Source of the DNA: Oscillospiraceae bacterium
GTDB lineage: Bacteria > Bacillota > Clostridia > Oscillospirales > Oscillospiraceae
Direction: 5' to 3'
Assembly: GCA_017429835.1 (NCBI GenBank)
Contig: JAFROD010000010.1
Span: 1-63,767, forward strand
Length of the DNA: 63,767 bases
This document shows, in pieces, positions 16,379 to 24,713 of this stretch. Below the pieces are notes generated by a model, which was given only the letters and a program-made list of their open reading frames with translations, was not told the DNA's origin and ran no database searches. A program made the position numbers and the translations under genes. Numbering within the stretch: the first letter of the stretch is position 1; every line of letters starts with the position of its first letter.

Positions 16379-16798
16379 ATGTCTGCGCTGACGTTTCACT
16401 ACGACGTGGACGGGCAGGACTTCTCCTCTGCGGGAGAAGCGTCTGTTGCCGTCAAGAAAAAACTGCGTCAGATGGGCTTCCCGCCTGACGTGATCCGCCG
16501 CTGCTCGATTGCTATGTACGAGGGCGAGATCAACATGGTCATCCACGCGAACGGCGGCACTGCCGACGTGCAGGTGGAGCCGGATAAGATCACGATCATT
16601 CTCGAAGATCACGGCCCCGGCATTCCGGACGTGGAGCTCGCGATGAAGGAGGGCTATTCCACCTCCACCGAAGAGATCCGCACGATGGGCTTCGGCGCGG
16701 GAATGGGTCTTCCGAACATGAAACGCTATACCGAAAGTCTCGAGATCGAGACGGAGGTCGGCGTGGGAACGAAACTCACCATGGTCGTGAAAGTTTAA
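16379..16798 (+). CDS. RsbW-like anti-sigma-type HATPase
   Basis: A 139-residue ATP-binding protein with the GHKL fold of anti-sigma factors/serine kinases. N-box EGEINMVIHANGG, G1 box DHGPGIPDVELA and G2 box GFGAGMGLPNMKRY are all visible. It lacks a dimerisation/phosphoacceptor domain. It begins 3 bases after the DRTGG gene stop, with GGAG well placed. In this operon it probably acts as a phospho- or partner-switch controlling hydrogenase genes or activity; target unknown. Confidence 0.82.
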   Translation: MSALTFHYDVDGQDFSSAGEASVAVKKKLRQMGFPPDVIRRCSIAMYEGEINMVIHANGGTADVQVEPDKITIILEDHGPGIPDVELAMKEGYSTSTEEIRTMGFGAGMGLPNMKRYTESLEIETEVGVGTKLTMVVKV

Positions 16799-16816
16799 CG
16801 AATAGGAGGAAGTCGC

Positions 16817-18097
16817 ATGGCATCTTTTCAACATTCCGTGTCTCTGGACGCGCACAAGTGCATCGGCTGCACCTCCTGTCTCAGACAGTGTCCTACGGAG
16901 GCCATTCGCATCCGTGACGGGCGCGCAGTGATCAACTCCAGTCTTTGCATCGACTGCGGACGCTGCGTGCGGGTATGCAAACACAAGGCAAAACGCGCGG
17001 TCTTTGACCGCATCAGCGAGATCGACCCGAAGTACAAGTGGCGCATTGCGCTGCCGGCGCCCGCGCTCTACGGTCAGTTTGAAGGATTGAGCGAGGTCGG
17101 CGACCTTCTGCAGGCGCTGCTGGATCTCGGCTTCGACGACGTCTACGAGGTCGCGCGCAGCGCCGAGATCATCTCCGAGTGCACGCGCCGCTATATGCGA
17201 AAGCCGGATATCCTCAAGCCGGTGATCAGCTCGGCGTGTCCCGCCATCGTGCGGCTGATCCGGCTCCGTTTCCCGGAGCTTTGCGACCACGTGCTGCCGA
17301 TCCTGCCGCCGGTGGAATACGCCAGCCGCGCTGCCAAGCAGGAAGCGCTGCAGCAGCATCCGGAGCTCAAGCCGGAGGAGATCTGCACGGTGTTCATCAG
17401 CCCCTGTCCCGCCAAGACCAGCTACGCCAAAAACGGTCTGAGTCAAACCAAGAGCACGATCGACTACGTCGTGTCCATGACCGACGTTTACCGCAGGCTC
17501 TCCGGCAAATTCGGCAAGGGGAAGAACTCCGCGATGAAGAGCAAAGCCGGTATCGCAGGCGTGAAGTGGGCGACCTCCGGCGGCGAAGCCGAGGGTCTGT
17601 ACTCCGACCGCTATCTGGCTGCAGACGATATGGATAATGCGATCCAGGTTCTCGACGCGATCGAAAACGGCAAACTGCCGGCGCTCGAATTCGTCGAACT
17701 CAACGCCTGCCCGGGCGGCTGCGTGGGCGGCGCGGCGACAGTCGAGAACCCCTATATTGCAAAGACGAGACTGCTCTCGTTTAAGCACAAGCTGCCGAAT
17801 TACCGCAACTACCTGAAAGTCGAAAACAAAGAGCCCGATTTCATTCCAGACGACGCGCTGGTGGACAATCCGCTTCTCGATTACGTTCCGCCCGAGCGTT
17901 TGAGCGACGATCGCCTCGAGGCGATGCGCATGATGGCGGAGATCGAGGAAATCTACGAGCTGCTGCCGCAGATCGACTGCGGTTCCTGCGGCGCGCCGAC
18001 CTGCCGTACCTTTGCCGAGGACGTGGTCAAGGGCGAGTGCCGCATGGAGGACTGCGTCGTGCTTCTGAAGAAGAAGCTGCAGGAGGGACAGCTATGA
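16817..18097 (+). CDS. Group D (HsfB-type) [FeFe]-hydrogenase-like protein
   Basis: A 426-residue hydrogenase homologue, likely sensory. Two N-terminal [4Fe-4S] motifs (CIGCTSCLRQCP from Cys15 and CIDCGRCVRVC from Cys44) lead to a reduced H-cluster domain: SSACP with Cys141 in place of TSCCP, SPCPAK with Cys197, and ACPGGCVGG with Cys298 and Cys302. The cluster-binding cysteines remain, while the proton-relay cysteine is Ala. A C-terminal four-cysteine domain (CGSCGAPTCRTFAEDVVKGEC split, near 390-410) resembles an additional Fe-S module. Flanked by HATPase and DRTGG genes, which supports a sensing rather than a catalytic role. Confidence 0.85.
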   Translation: MASFQHSVSLDAHKCIGCTSCLRQCPTEAIRIRDGRAVINSSLCIDCGRCVRVCKHKAKRAVFDRISEIDPKYKWRIALPAPALYGQFEGLSEVGDLLQALLDLGFDDVYEVARSAEIISECTRRYMRKPDILKPVISSACPAIVRLIRLRFPELCDHVLPILPPVEYASRAAKQEALQQHPELKPEEICTVFISPCPAKTSYAKNGLSQTKSTIDYVVSMTDVYRRLSGKFGKGKNSAMKSKAGIAGVKWATSGGEAEGLYSDRYLAADDMDNAIQVLDAIENGKLPALEFVELNACPGGCVGGAATVENPYIAKTRLLSFKHKLPNYRNYLKVENKEPDFIPDDALVDNPLLDYVPPERLSDDRLEAMRMMAEIEEIYELLPQIDCGSCGAPTCRTFAEDVVKGECRMEDCVVLLKKKLQEGQL

Positions 18098-18420
18098 CCG
18101 TGCAAGCAATGGCAGAGGCGCTTCGCCTCACGCCGCTGTGTGTGCCGGAGCCGGATCGCGAGGTCACGGGCGGCTACACCGGCGACCTGCTGTCCTGGGT
18201 CATGGGCAACGCCCAGTCCGGCGACGCGTGGATCACGATCATGTCCAACGACAACGTGATCGCCGTCGCGGTTCTGACCGACGTTGCCTGCGTTATCCTC
18301 TCCGAGGGCGTGACGCTGGACGAGCGGCTGCTCGCGCTGGCAGAGAAGAAGAGTGTCAACGTGTTTTCCACGGAGCTTTCGTCCTTTGCCGTCGGCGCGA
18401 AGGCGGCGGCGCTGCTATGA
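18094..18420 (+). CDS. DRTGG-domain protein of the hydrogenase operon (second copy)
   Basis: A 108-residue small protein (MTVQAMAEALRLTPLC; VLTDVACVILSEGVTLDERLLALAEKKSVNVF) related in layout to the DRTGG protein at 16031. ATG 18094 overlaps the preceding stop (ATGA) and has GGAGGGACAGCT ahead; an earlier in-frame ATG lies inside the hydrogenase-like gene. It ends in another ATGA overlap with the PHP gene, so three genes are translationally coupled. Confidence 0.75.
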   Translation: MTVQAMAEALRLTPLCVPEPDREVTGGYTGDLLSWVMGNAQSGDAWITIMSNDNVIAVAVLTDVACVILSEGVTLDERLLALAEKKSVNVFSTELSSFAVGAKAAALL

Positions 18421-19163
18421 GCCGCTATTATTACGATCTGCATCTGCACTCCTGCCTCTCTCCGTGCGCCGACGACGACATGACGCCGGCGAACATCGCG
18501 GGCATGGCGTCTTTGTGCGGTCTGCAGCTACTGGCGCTGACCGACCACAACACCTGCGGCAACTGCGGCGCTTTTCTCACGGCATGCCGGCAATACGGCA
18601 TCGTAGGCGTGCCGGGCATGGAGCTGACCACGGCGGAGGAAATCCATCTGGTCTGCCTGTTCCCGACGCTGGAAGCCGCCGAGAGCTTCGACCGCGACGT
18701 GCAGGCGGCGCGGCTGCCGATCAAGAACAAGCCGGCTGTCTTCGGAAACCAGCTATATATGGACGCGGAGGATCGGGTGCTCGGCGAGGAACCGTATCTG
18801 CTGATTCCTGCGACGCGGCTCTCGCTTGAAGAGGGCGCAGCACTTGCGCTTTCTCACGGCGGCGCGGTATTCCCCGCGCACATCGACCGTCCGTCCAACG
18901 GGATCATCGGGATCCTGGGCGATCTGCCCGACCGGCCGTTTTTTCCGGTGCTGGAGCTCAACGACCGCGAGAATCTCGAGACCTACCGTGAGAAGTACGG
19001 TCTGCAGGATCGCAGGCTGCTCTGCTCGTCCGACGCGCACCGTCTGGAGAGCATGCGCGACGCCTGCCCTTATCTGGACTTGGAGGACGAGCCCTACAGC
19101 TCCCAAAGAGTGCGGGACGCCCTGATCGGACTGCTGCGGAGCGGCGTGAATTCAGAGGAGTGA
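18417..19163 (+). CDS. PHP-domain phosphoesterase
   Basis: A 248-residue metal-dependent phosphoesterase of the polymerase-and-histidinol-phosphatase fold. The four metal-binding motifs are visible: DLHLHSCLSPC (near 8), TDHNT (near 41), GMELTTAEEIH (near 67) and the C-terminal HID / SSDAH pair. The start is the ATG in the ATGA overlap at 18417. Its substrate (a nucleotide or sugar phosphate) is unknown. The family is a steady member of clostridial hydrogenase operons. Confidence 0.88.
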   Translation: MSRYYYDLHLHSCLSPCADDDMTPANIAGMASLCGLQLLALTDHNTCGNCGAFLTACRQYGIVGVPGMELTTAEEIHLVCLFPTLEAAESFDRDVQAARLPIKNKPAVFGNQLYMDAEDRVLGEEPYLLIPATRLSLEEGAALALSHGGAVFPAHIDRPSNGIIGILGDLPDRPFFPVLELNDRENLETYREKYGLQDRRLLCSSDAHRLESMRDACPYLDLEDEPYSSQRVRDALIGLLRSGVNSEE

Positions 19164-19167
19164 GACA

Positions 19168-19701
19168 ATGAAAGAGCTGTCTTTGAATATCCTCGATATT
19201 GCCAAAAACTCCGTGAAGGCCAAGGCTAAGCTGATCGAGATCGTCATCGACGAGAAAGACGGCTGGCGAAGGCTCACGATCCGCGATGACGGCTGCGGCA
19301 TGCCGCCGGAGATGGTCGCGACCGTGACCGATCCCTTTACCACGAGCCGCACGACGCGACCGGTCGGCATGGGACTGCCGCTGTTGAAGCTCGCTGCGGA
19401 GCAGACCGGCGGCACGTTGTCGGTGAAGTCCTCGCAGGGCGACGACCACGGCACCGAGGTCACGGCGACCTTTGCGATGGATCACCTCGACTGCGTTCCG
19501 GTCGGCGATTACGCCGGCACGATGGTCACGCTGATCCAGGGCAGTCCGGAGATCGACTTTTCGTTTACCTACCGCCGCGAGGGCGGCGAAATCAATTTGG
19601 AAACCGCGCAAATGCGTGAAATATTGGGCGACGTCCCGCTCGATACGCCAGAGGTGCTTGCCTGGGTGTATAAGAGCCTGACCGCGCCCGAACAACCCTG
19701 A
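19168..19701 (+). CDS. Histidine-kinase-like HATPase without phosphoacceptor
   Basis: A 177-residue GHKL ATP-binding protein. N-box LDIAKNSVKAKAK, G1 box RDDGCGMPPEM, F-box DPFTTSRTTRPVG and G2 box MGLPLLKLAAEQTGG are intact, so it probably binds ATP; no His-bearing dimer domain or sensor domain is present. The C-terminal ~60 residues (FSFTYRREGGEINLETAQMREIL) are specific to this hydrogenase-linked group. GAGGAG precedes the ATG. Confidence 0.85.
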   Translation: MKELSLNILDIAKNSVKAKAKLIEIVIDEKDGWRRLTIRDDGCGMPPEMVATVTDPFTTSRTTRPVGMGLPLLKLAAEQTGGTLSVKSSQGDDHGTEVTATFAMDHLDCVPVGDYAGTMVTLIQGSPEIDFSFTYRREGGEINLETAQMREILGDVPLDTPEVLAWVYKSLTAPEQP

Positions 19702-19739
19702 AAGCAATATTTTTGTTATAAAAAGGAAAGGAACGTACT

Positions 19740-20114
19740 ATGAAAACTTTGGCGGAACTTCAAGCCATCCGCGATCGGATGAAGGACACCGTTAACCTGC
19801 GCAGCGGCAGCGGCAGCATTCGCGCCGTGGTCGGCATGGCGACCTGCGGCATTGCCGCCGGCGCCAGACCCGTACTCTCTGCGCTCGTCGAGGAGGTCAG
19901 CAGACTCGGTCTCACCGATAAGGTCACCGTGACCCAGACCGGCTGTATCGGCATCTGCCGTTACGAGCCCATCGTCGAGGTCTACGAGGCCGACAAGGAA
20001 AAGGTCACCTACGTCAAAATGACTGCTGAGAAGGCGCGCCGCGTTGCCGAGGAGCATCTGCAGGGCGGCAAGGTCGTGGAGGAATACACGATCGGCGCAG
20101 TCGAAAACGCATAA
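19740..20114 (+). CDS. Thioredoxin-like [2Fe-2S] ferredoxin (HydD-like)
   Basis: A 124-residue protein with the C-terminal half of the NuoE/2Fe-2S ferredoxin fold: TCGIAAGARPVLSAL around Cys36 and QTGCIGICRYEP with Cys69 and Cys73. Only three of the usual four cluster cysteines are visible, so the cluster may be held differently or lost. It directly precedes the NuoF- and HydA-like genes, 12 bases away, as in other electron-bifurcating hydrogenase operons. Confidence 0.85.
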   Translation: MKTLAELQAIRDRMKDTVNLRSGSGSIRAVVGMATCGIAAGARPVLSALVEEVSRLGLTDKVTVTQTGCIGICRYEPIVEVYEADKEKVTYVKMTAEKARRVAEEHLQGGKVVEEYTIGAVENA

Positions 20115-20126
20115 GGAGGAACGCAA

Positions 20127-21944
20127 ATGATTCGATCCCATGTACTGATCTGCGGAGGTACCGGCTGTACCTCTTCCGGCAGCATGAACGTCAAGGCAAA
20201 GCTGGAGGAAGAGCTTGCGGCGAAAGGGCTGAGCGGAGAGATCAAGGTCGTTCAGACCGGCTGCTTCGGCCTGTGCGCACTGGGCCCCGTGATGATCGTC
20301 TACCCCGAGGGCACGTTCTACAGCCACGTTACGCCGGAGGACGTTCCCGAGATCGTGGAAGAGCATCTGCTCAAGGGCCGTGTTGTTGCCCGCCTGGAAT
20401 ACAAGGAGGGCGCGGAGGTCACGCAGCCCGGCGAGAACGTCTCGCTCAACGACACTGAGTTCTACAAATCCCAGCTCCGCGTGGCGCTGCGCAACTGCGG
20501 CGTCATCAACCCCGAGAACATCGACGAGTACATCGCCCGCGACGGCTATATGGCGCTGGGCAAGGTGCTCACCGAAATGACGCCCGACGACGTCATTCAG
20601 GTGCTGCTGGACTCCGGTCTGCGCGGCCGCGGCGGCGCAGGCTTCCCGACCGGCCTGAAGTGGAAGTTCGCCAAGGGCTACGACAACGACCAGAAGTACG
20701 TCTGCTGCAACGCCGACGAGGGCGACCCCGGCGCGTTCATGGACCGCTCCGTTCTGGAGGGCGACCCGCACGCCGTGCTGGAGGCCATGACGATCGCCGG
20801 CTATACGATCGGCTCCTCGCAGGGCTATATCTACGTCCGCGCCGAATATCCCATCGCGGTCAAGCGTCTGCAGATCGCCATCGACCAGGCGCATGAATAC
20901 GGCCTTTTGGGCGATAATATTCTGGGCACCGGCTTCAAGTTCGACATCGGTCTGCGTCTTGGCGCGGGCGCGTTCGTCTGCGGCGAAGAGACCGCGCTGA
21001 TGACCTCCATCGAGGGCAACCGCGGCGAGCCGAGACCCCGTCCTCCGTTCCCCGCGGAAAAGGGTCTGTTCCAGAAGCCGTCTATCCTCAACAACGTCGA
21101 AACCTGGGCGAATATTCCCCAGATCATTCTCAAGGGCGCCGATTGGTTCGCCTCCATGGGCACCGAAAAGTCCAAGGGCACCAAGGTCTTCGCGCTGGGC
21201 GGCAAGATCAAGCACACCGGCCTCGTCGAGATCCCGATGGGCACGCCGCTGCGCCAGGTCATCGAGGAGATCGGCGGCGGCATCCCCAACGGCAAGAAGT
21301 TCAAGGCAGCGCAGACCGGCGGCCCTTCCGGCGGCTGTATCCCCGCCAGCCTGATCGACACCCCGCTGGATTATGAGAGCATGGCAGCCATCGGCTCCAT
21401 CGTCGGCTCCGGCGGTCTGATCGTCATGGACGAGGACAACTGCATGGTCGACATCGCAAAGTTCTTCCTGAAATTCACGGTGGACGAGTCCTGCGGCAAG
21501 TGCACGCCCTGCCGTATCGGCACCAAGCGCCTGCTGGAGATCCTGGAGAAGATCACCTCCGGCAAGGGAACGCTCGAAGACATCGACAAGCTCGAAGAGC
21601 TGTGCAACTACATCAAGGCGAACGCGCTCTGCGGTCTCGGTCAGACGGCGCCGAACCCCGTGCTTTCCACGCTGCGCTACTTCCGTGACGAGTACATCGC
21701 CCACGTGGTCGAGAAGCGCTGCCCCGCCGGCGTCTGCAAGGATCTGCTGAAGTTCGTCGTCGACAAGGAGAAGTGCATCGGCTGCGGTCTGTGCATGCGC
21801 AACTGCCCCGCCTCCGCCATCAGCAAGACCGACTACGTTGCCCCCGGCCACAAGCTGCCCTCCGTCGAGATCGACCCCGACAAGTGCGTCAAGTGCGGCG
21901 TCTGCATGGGCAACTGTAAGTTCAAGGCCATCAGCAAGCAGTAA
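20127..21944 (+). CDS. hydB: NuoF-like NADH/FMN subunit of the hydrogenase (HydB)
   Basis: The 605-residue diaphorase subunit that handles NAD(H). N-terminal thioredoxin-like [2Fe-2S] domain (Cys9, Cys14, Cys46, Cys50), then the NuoF core with the NADH/FMN site GRGGAGFPTGLKWKFA (near 168) and GAGAFVCGEETALMTSIEG, the [4Fe-4S] motif ESCGKCTPCRIGTKRL, and a C-terminal ferredoxin-like domain with CIGCGLCMRNCP and CVKCGVCMGNC. This is the length and order of HydB in bifurcating hydrogenases that couple NADH and ferredoxin oxidation to H2 formation. Confidence 0.95.
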   Translation: MIRSHVLICGGTGCTSSGSMNVKAKLEEELAAKGLSGEIKVVQTGCFGLCALGPVMIVYPEGTFYSHVTPEDVPEIVEEHLLKGRVVARLEYKEGAEVTQPGENVSLNDTEFYKSQLRVALRNCGVINPENIDEYIARDGYMALGKVLTEMTPDDVIQVLLDSGLRGRGGAGFPTGLKWKFAKGYDNDQKYVCCNADEGDPGAFMDRSVLEGDPHAVLEAMTIAGYTIGSSQGYIYVRAEYPIAVKRLQIAIDQAHEYGLLGDNILGTGFKFDIGLRLGAGAFVCGEETALMTSIEGNRGEPRPRPPFPAEKGLFQKPSILNNVETWANIPQIILKGADWFASMGTEKSKGTKVFALGGKIKHTGLVEIPMGTPLRQVIEEIGGGIPNGKKFKAAQTGGPSGGCIPASLIDTPLDYESMAAIGSIVGSGGLIVMDEDNCMVDIAKFFLKFTVDESCGKCTPCRIGTKRLLEILEKITSGKGTLEDIDKLEELCNYIKANALCGLGQTAPNPVLSTLRYFRDEYIAHVVEKRCPAGVCKDLLKFVVDKEKCIGCGLCMRNCPASAISKTDYVAPGHKLPSVEIDPDKCVKCGVCMGNCKFKAISKQ

Positions 21945-21956
21945 GGAGGACAGAAC

Positions 21957-23702
21957 ATGGAAGAATATACCATTAAAATCAACGGCATCGAGGTCACTGC
22001 GCCGAAGGGCACCACGATCCTGCAGGCTGCGAGAATGGCCGGCATCCAGATCCCCACGCTCTGCTACCTCAAGGACATGAACGAGATCGGCGCCTGCCGC
22101 ATCTGCGTCGTCGAGGTCAAGGGCGCGCGCGGTCTGTGCGCCTCCTGCGTGTACCCGATCGCCCCGAACATGGAAGTCTTTACCCACACCCCGAAGGTCG
22201 TGGAATACCGCAAAAAGACCCTCGAGCTGATCCTCTCGGATCATAACTGCTCCTGCCTGTCCTGCGTCCGCTCCGGCCAGTGCGAGCTGCAGACCCTCTG
22301 CCGCGAGTACGGCGTGGAGAGCGAGAACGCCTACGCGGGCGAGAAGAATCCGTCCGAGCCGGACCTGTCCGCCGTCCACATGGTGCGCGACAACTCCAAG
22401 TGCATTCTTTGCCGCCGCTGTGTTGCCGCCTGTGAGAAGGTGCAGGGTATCGGCGTCATCGGCGCGAACGAGCGCGGCTTCAAGACCAACATCGGCAGCG
22501 CCTTCAACATGGGCCTTGCCGAGACGAGCTGCGTATCCTGCGGTCAGTGCATCGCGGTGTGCCCGACCGGCGCGCTGTACGAGAAGTCCTGCATCGACGA
22601 GGTGACCAAGGCGATCAACGACCCGACCAAGTACGTCGTCGTGCAGACCGCGCCCGCCGTCCGCGCTGCGTTGGCGGAGGCGTTCGGCTATCCCATCGGC
22701 ACCAACGCCCAGGGCAAGATGGCAGCCGCGCTGCGCAGACTCGGCTTCGACAAGGTGTTTGACACCGATTTCGGCGCCGACCTGACGATCATGGAGGAAG
22801 CCAACGAATTTATCGAGCGCGTGCAGAACGGCGGCAAGCTGCCCATGATCACCTCCTGCTCGCCCGGCTGGATCAAGTTCTGCGAGCATTACTATCCCGA
22901 ATTCCTCGGCAACCTCTCCACCTGCAAGAGCCCGCAGCAGATGCAGGGTGCGATCACCAAGAGCTACTTCGCCGAGAAGAACGGCATCGACCCGAAGAAC
23001 ATCGTGTCCGTTTCGGTCATGCCCTGCACGGCGAAAAAGTTTGAGATCGGCCGCGAGCATCAGGGTCGCGACGGCATGCCCGACATGGACTATTCCATGA
23101 CCACCCGCGAGCTTGCCCGCATGATCAAGCGCGCCGGCATCCGCTACGAGGATCTGCCGGAAGAAGAGTTTGACCATCCGATGGACTCCGGCACCGGCGC
23201 TGCCGTGATCTTCGGCGCGACCGGCGGCGTGATGGAAGCGGCGCTGCGTACCGCTGTCGAGACGCTCACCGGCGAGACCCTGCCGCGCCCCGAGTTCAAG
23301 GAAGTCCGCGGCACCGACGGCATCAAGGAGGCCACCTACGAGGTTGCCGGCCTGACCGTCAATATCTGCGTTGCCTCCGGTCTTGCCAACGCCCGCAAGG
23401 TGCTGGATATGGTCAAGAACGGCGAGAAGAACTATCACTTCATCGAGATCATGGCGTGCCCGGGCGGCTGCGTCAACGGCGGCGGTCAGCCGCAGGTTCC
23501 GGCGTCTGTCCGCAACTTCACGGATATCCGCGCCGAGCGTGCGAAGGTGCTGTATTCTCTGGACGAAGCGAATACGATCCGCAAGTCGCATGAGAATCCC
23601 TCGATCATCGAGCTTTACGAGACCTATCTCGGCAAGCCCGGCTCCCATAAGGCGCACGAGCTCCTGCACACGAGCTACACCCCGCGCGAGGGCTACAAAT
23701 AA
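21957..23702 (+). CDS. hydA: Catalytic [FeFe]-hydrogenase subunit (HydA, trimeric NAD-linked type)
   Basis: The 581-residue H2-forming subunit. In order: plant-type [2Fe-2S] domain (Cys36, Cys47, Cys50, Cys64), His-ligated [4Fe-4S] (HNCSCLSCVRSGQC from His96), two [4Fe-4S] motifs (CILCRRCVAAC, CVSCGQCIAVCP), then the H-cluster domain: L1 TSCSPGW (299-305), L2 MPCTAKKFE (Cys357), L3 ACPGGCVNGGG (Cys501, Cys505). L1 has Ser302 where the classical motif is TSCCPGW. With HydB and HydC it makes a soluble, probably electron-bifurcating enzyme. Maturation genes hydEFG are not in the window. Confidence 0.96.
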   Translation: MEEYTIKINGIEVTAPKGTTILQAARMAGIQIPTLCYLKDMNEIGACRICVVEVKGARGLCASCVYPIAPNMEVFTHTPKVVEYRKKTLELILSDHNCSCLSCVRSGQCELQTLCREYGVESENAYAGEKNPSEPDLSAVHMVRDNSKCILCRRCVAACEKVQGIGVIGANERGFKTNIGSAFNMGLAETSCVSCGQCIAVCPTGALYEKSCIDEVTKAINDPTKYVVVQTAPAVRAALAEAFGYPIGTNAQGKMAAALRRLGFDKVFDTDFGADLTIMEEANEFIERVQNGGKLPMITSCSPGWIKFCEHYYPEFLGNLSTCKSPQQMQGAITKSYFAEKNGIDPKNIVSVSVMPCTAKKFEIGREHQGRDGMPDMDYSMTTRELARMIKRAGIRYEDLPEEEFDHPMDSGTGAAVIFGATGGVMEAALRTAVETLTGETLPRPEFKEVRGTDGIKEATYEVAGLTVNICVASGLANARKVLDMVKNGEKNYHFIEIMACPGGCVNGGGQPQVPASVRNFTDIRAERAKVLYSLDEANTIRKSHENPSIIELYETYLGKPGSHKAHELLHTSYTPREGYK

Positions 23703-23717
23703 TCCCTCGATTGCATA

Positions 23718-23755
23718 AGAAAAACGAGTTCATCTTATGATGAACTCGTTTTTCT
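23718..23755 (+). terminator. Terminator of the hydrogenase operon
   Basis: A 17-bp perfect stem (23718-23734 with 23739-23755, loop TTAT) ending in T5 just after hydA. Confidence 0.9.
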
Positions 23756-23774
23756 TTGCTTAATTCCCCAAGGC

Positions 23775-23809
23775 GTCATTGCAAGACCGACGAAGTCGGT
23801 CGTGGCAAT
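23775..23809. repeat. Second copy of the dispersed GTCATTGC palindrome
   Basis: GTCATTGC at 23775-23782 pairs with GGCAAT at 23804-23809; the core GACCGAC/GTCGGTC is itself a perfect 7-bp stem. Ends as in 71-106, core sequence different. Confidence 0.6.
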
Positions 23810-23901
23810 CTGTCCCTGGCAGGCTTGAACCCTGTATCGTATTATGAACACGCTCCCAACCAAGCCATTGCCGCCTGAGGCACGTGCGAATCACAGGGCA
23901 G

Positions 23902-24585
23902 TTACTGCCCTTCCGGCGCGACGGCTTGCGGCTGCTTATCAAATCTGTTGTGCACGGCGCGTATGCCGAGAGCGAGCAGATAGGTGAGGACGGGGAAGAG
24001 CAGGAACGTGATATACCAATAGCCGCCGACGTTGAAATAGTAAAAATCCTCCCAGCGCTGAAGGAAGATCACGTTGATCAGATACACCGTGCCGTAGATC
24101 ACGGACGGTACGATCCCGAGCAGCAGGCGCGTTTTTGTCACGAACAGCCCGCGCTCGAAGAGGCAGAACGAAATCATGGCAAGCAGGGGACACAGCAGAT
24201 GCAGAAACAGGTTCGCGCCGCTGATCAGACCGGCGCCGAAGCCGACCAGCGGAAGGAAATACAGCATGACGACCGCGAAAGTCAGCGCGACCGCGACCGT
24301 GCCGATCATTTTGAGTGTCAGCGCCCACTTTGGGATCGCGTCTTCGCCGCGCACGAGCGACTTGATATTGTACGGGATCATCAGCAGGCAGGTCAGCGCG
24401 GCAAGGATGTTGGAATCGACTGTAAAGTACCGGAAGGCATTTCGGTCGCCGCTCTCCGTATCAGTTACGCCGCCCGATCCGCCGGTCGTGGAGACCAGGA
24501 TCCATACCACGGAGAAAAGCACCATCAAAAAAATCAGAGCGTTCATCGCCAGCGAGATCCCATTTCGCAACTTTGCTTGTTTCAT
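23902..24585 (-). CDS. Pr6Pr-family membrane protein
   Basis: A 227-residue integral membrane protein with about six hydrophobic helices. The motif FRYFTVDSNILAALTCLLMIPYN (split; residues about 50-72) and the closing GYWYITFLLFPVLTYLLALGIRAVHNRF match the Pr6Pr group of bacterial membrane proteins of unknown function. ATG 24585 has GGAGGG ahead. It is divergent from the acyltransferase-like gene to its right and single. No substrate can be proposed. Confidence 0.75.
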   Translation of the reverse strand: MKQAKLRNGISLAMNALIFLMVLFSVVWILVSTTGGSGGVTDTESGDRNAFRYFTVDSNILAALTCLLMIPYNIKSLVRGEDAIPKWALTLKMIGTVAVALTFAVVMLYFLPLVGFGAGLISGANLFLHLLCPLLAMISFCLFERGLFVTKTRLLLGIVPSVIYGTVYLINVIFLQRWEDFYYFNVGGYWYITFLLFPVLTYLLALGIRAVHNRFDKQPQAVAPEGQ

Positions 24586-24713
24586 AGAAATCCCTCCCTC
24601 ATGATTCTGATTATACATGCTTTTTTTGAAAAATGGAATTTATTTTTTTCAATTGTTATGCTATACTGAACGCAAGCAAAACAAATAACGCTATAAAGAG
24701 AGAGGATAAGGCT

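Noticed and set aside
19716..23669. A 1317-codon open frame on the minus strand across hydD, hydB and hydA
   Set aside because: Its translation is low-complexity (Leu, Ala, Asp, Arg, Val-rich) with no domain, and it is antisense to unmistakable hydrogenase genes; the codon bias of GC-rich genes opens the opposite strand.
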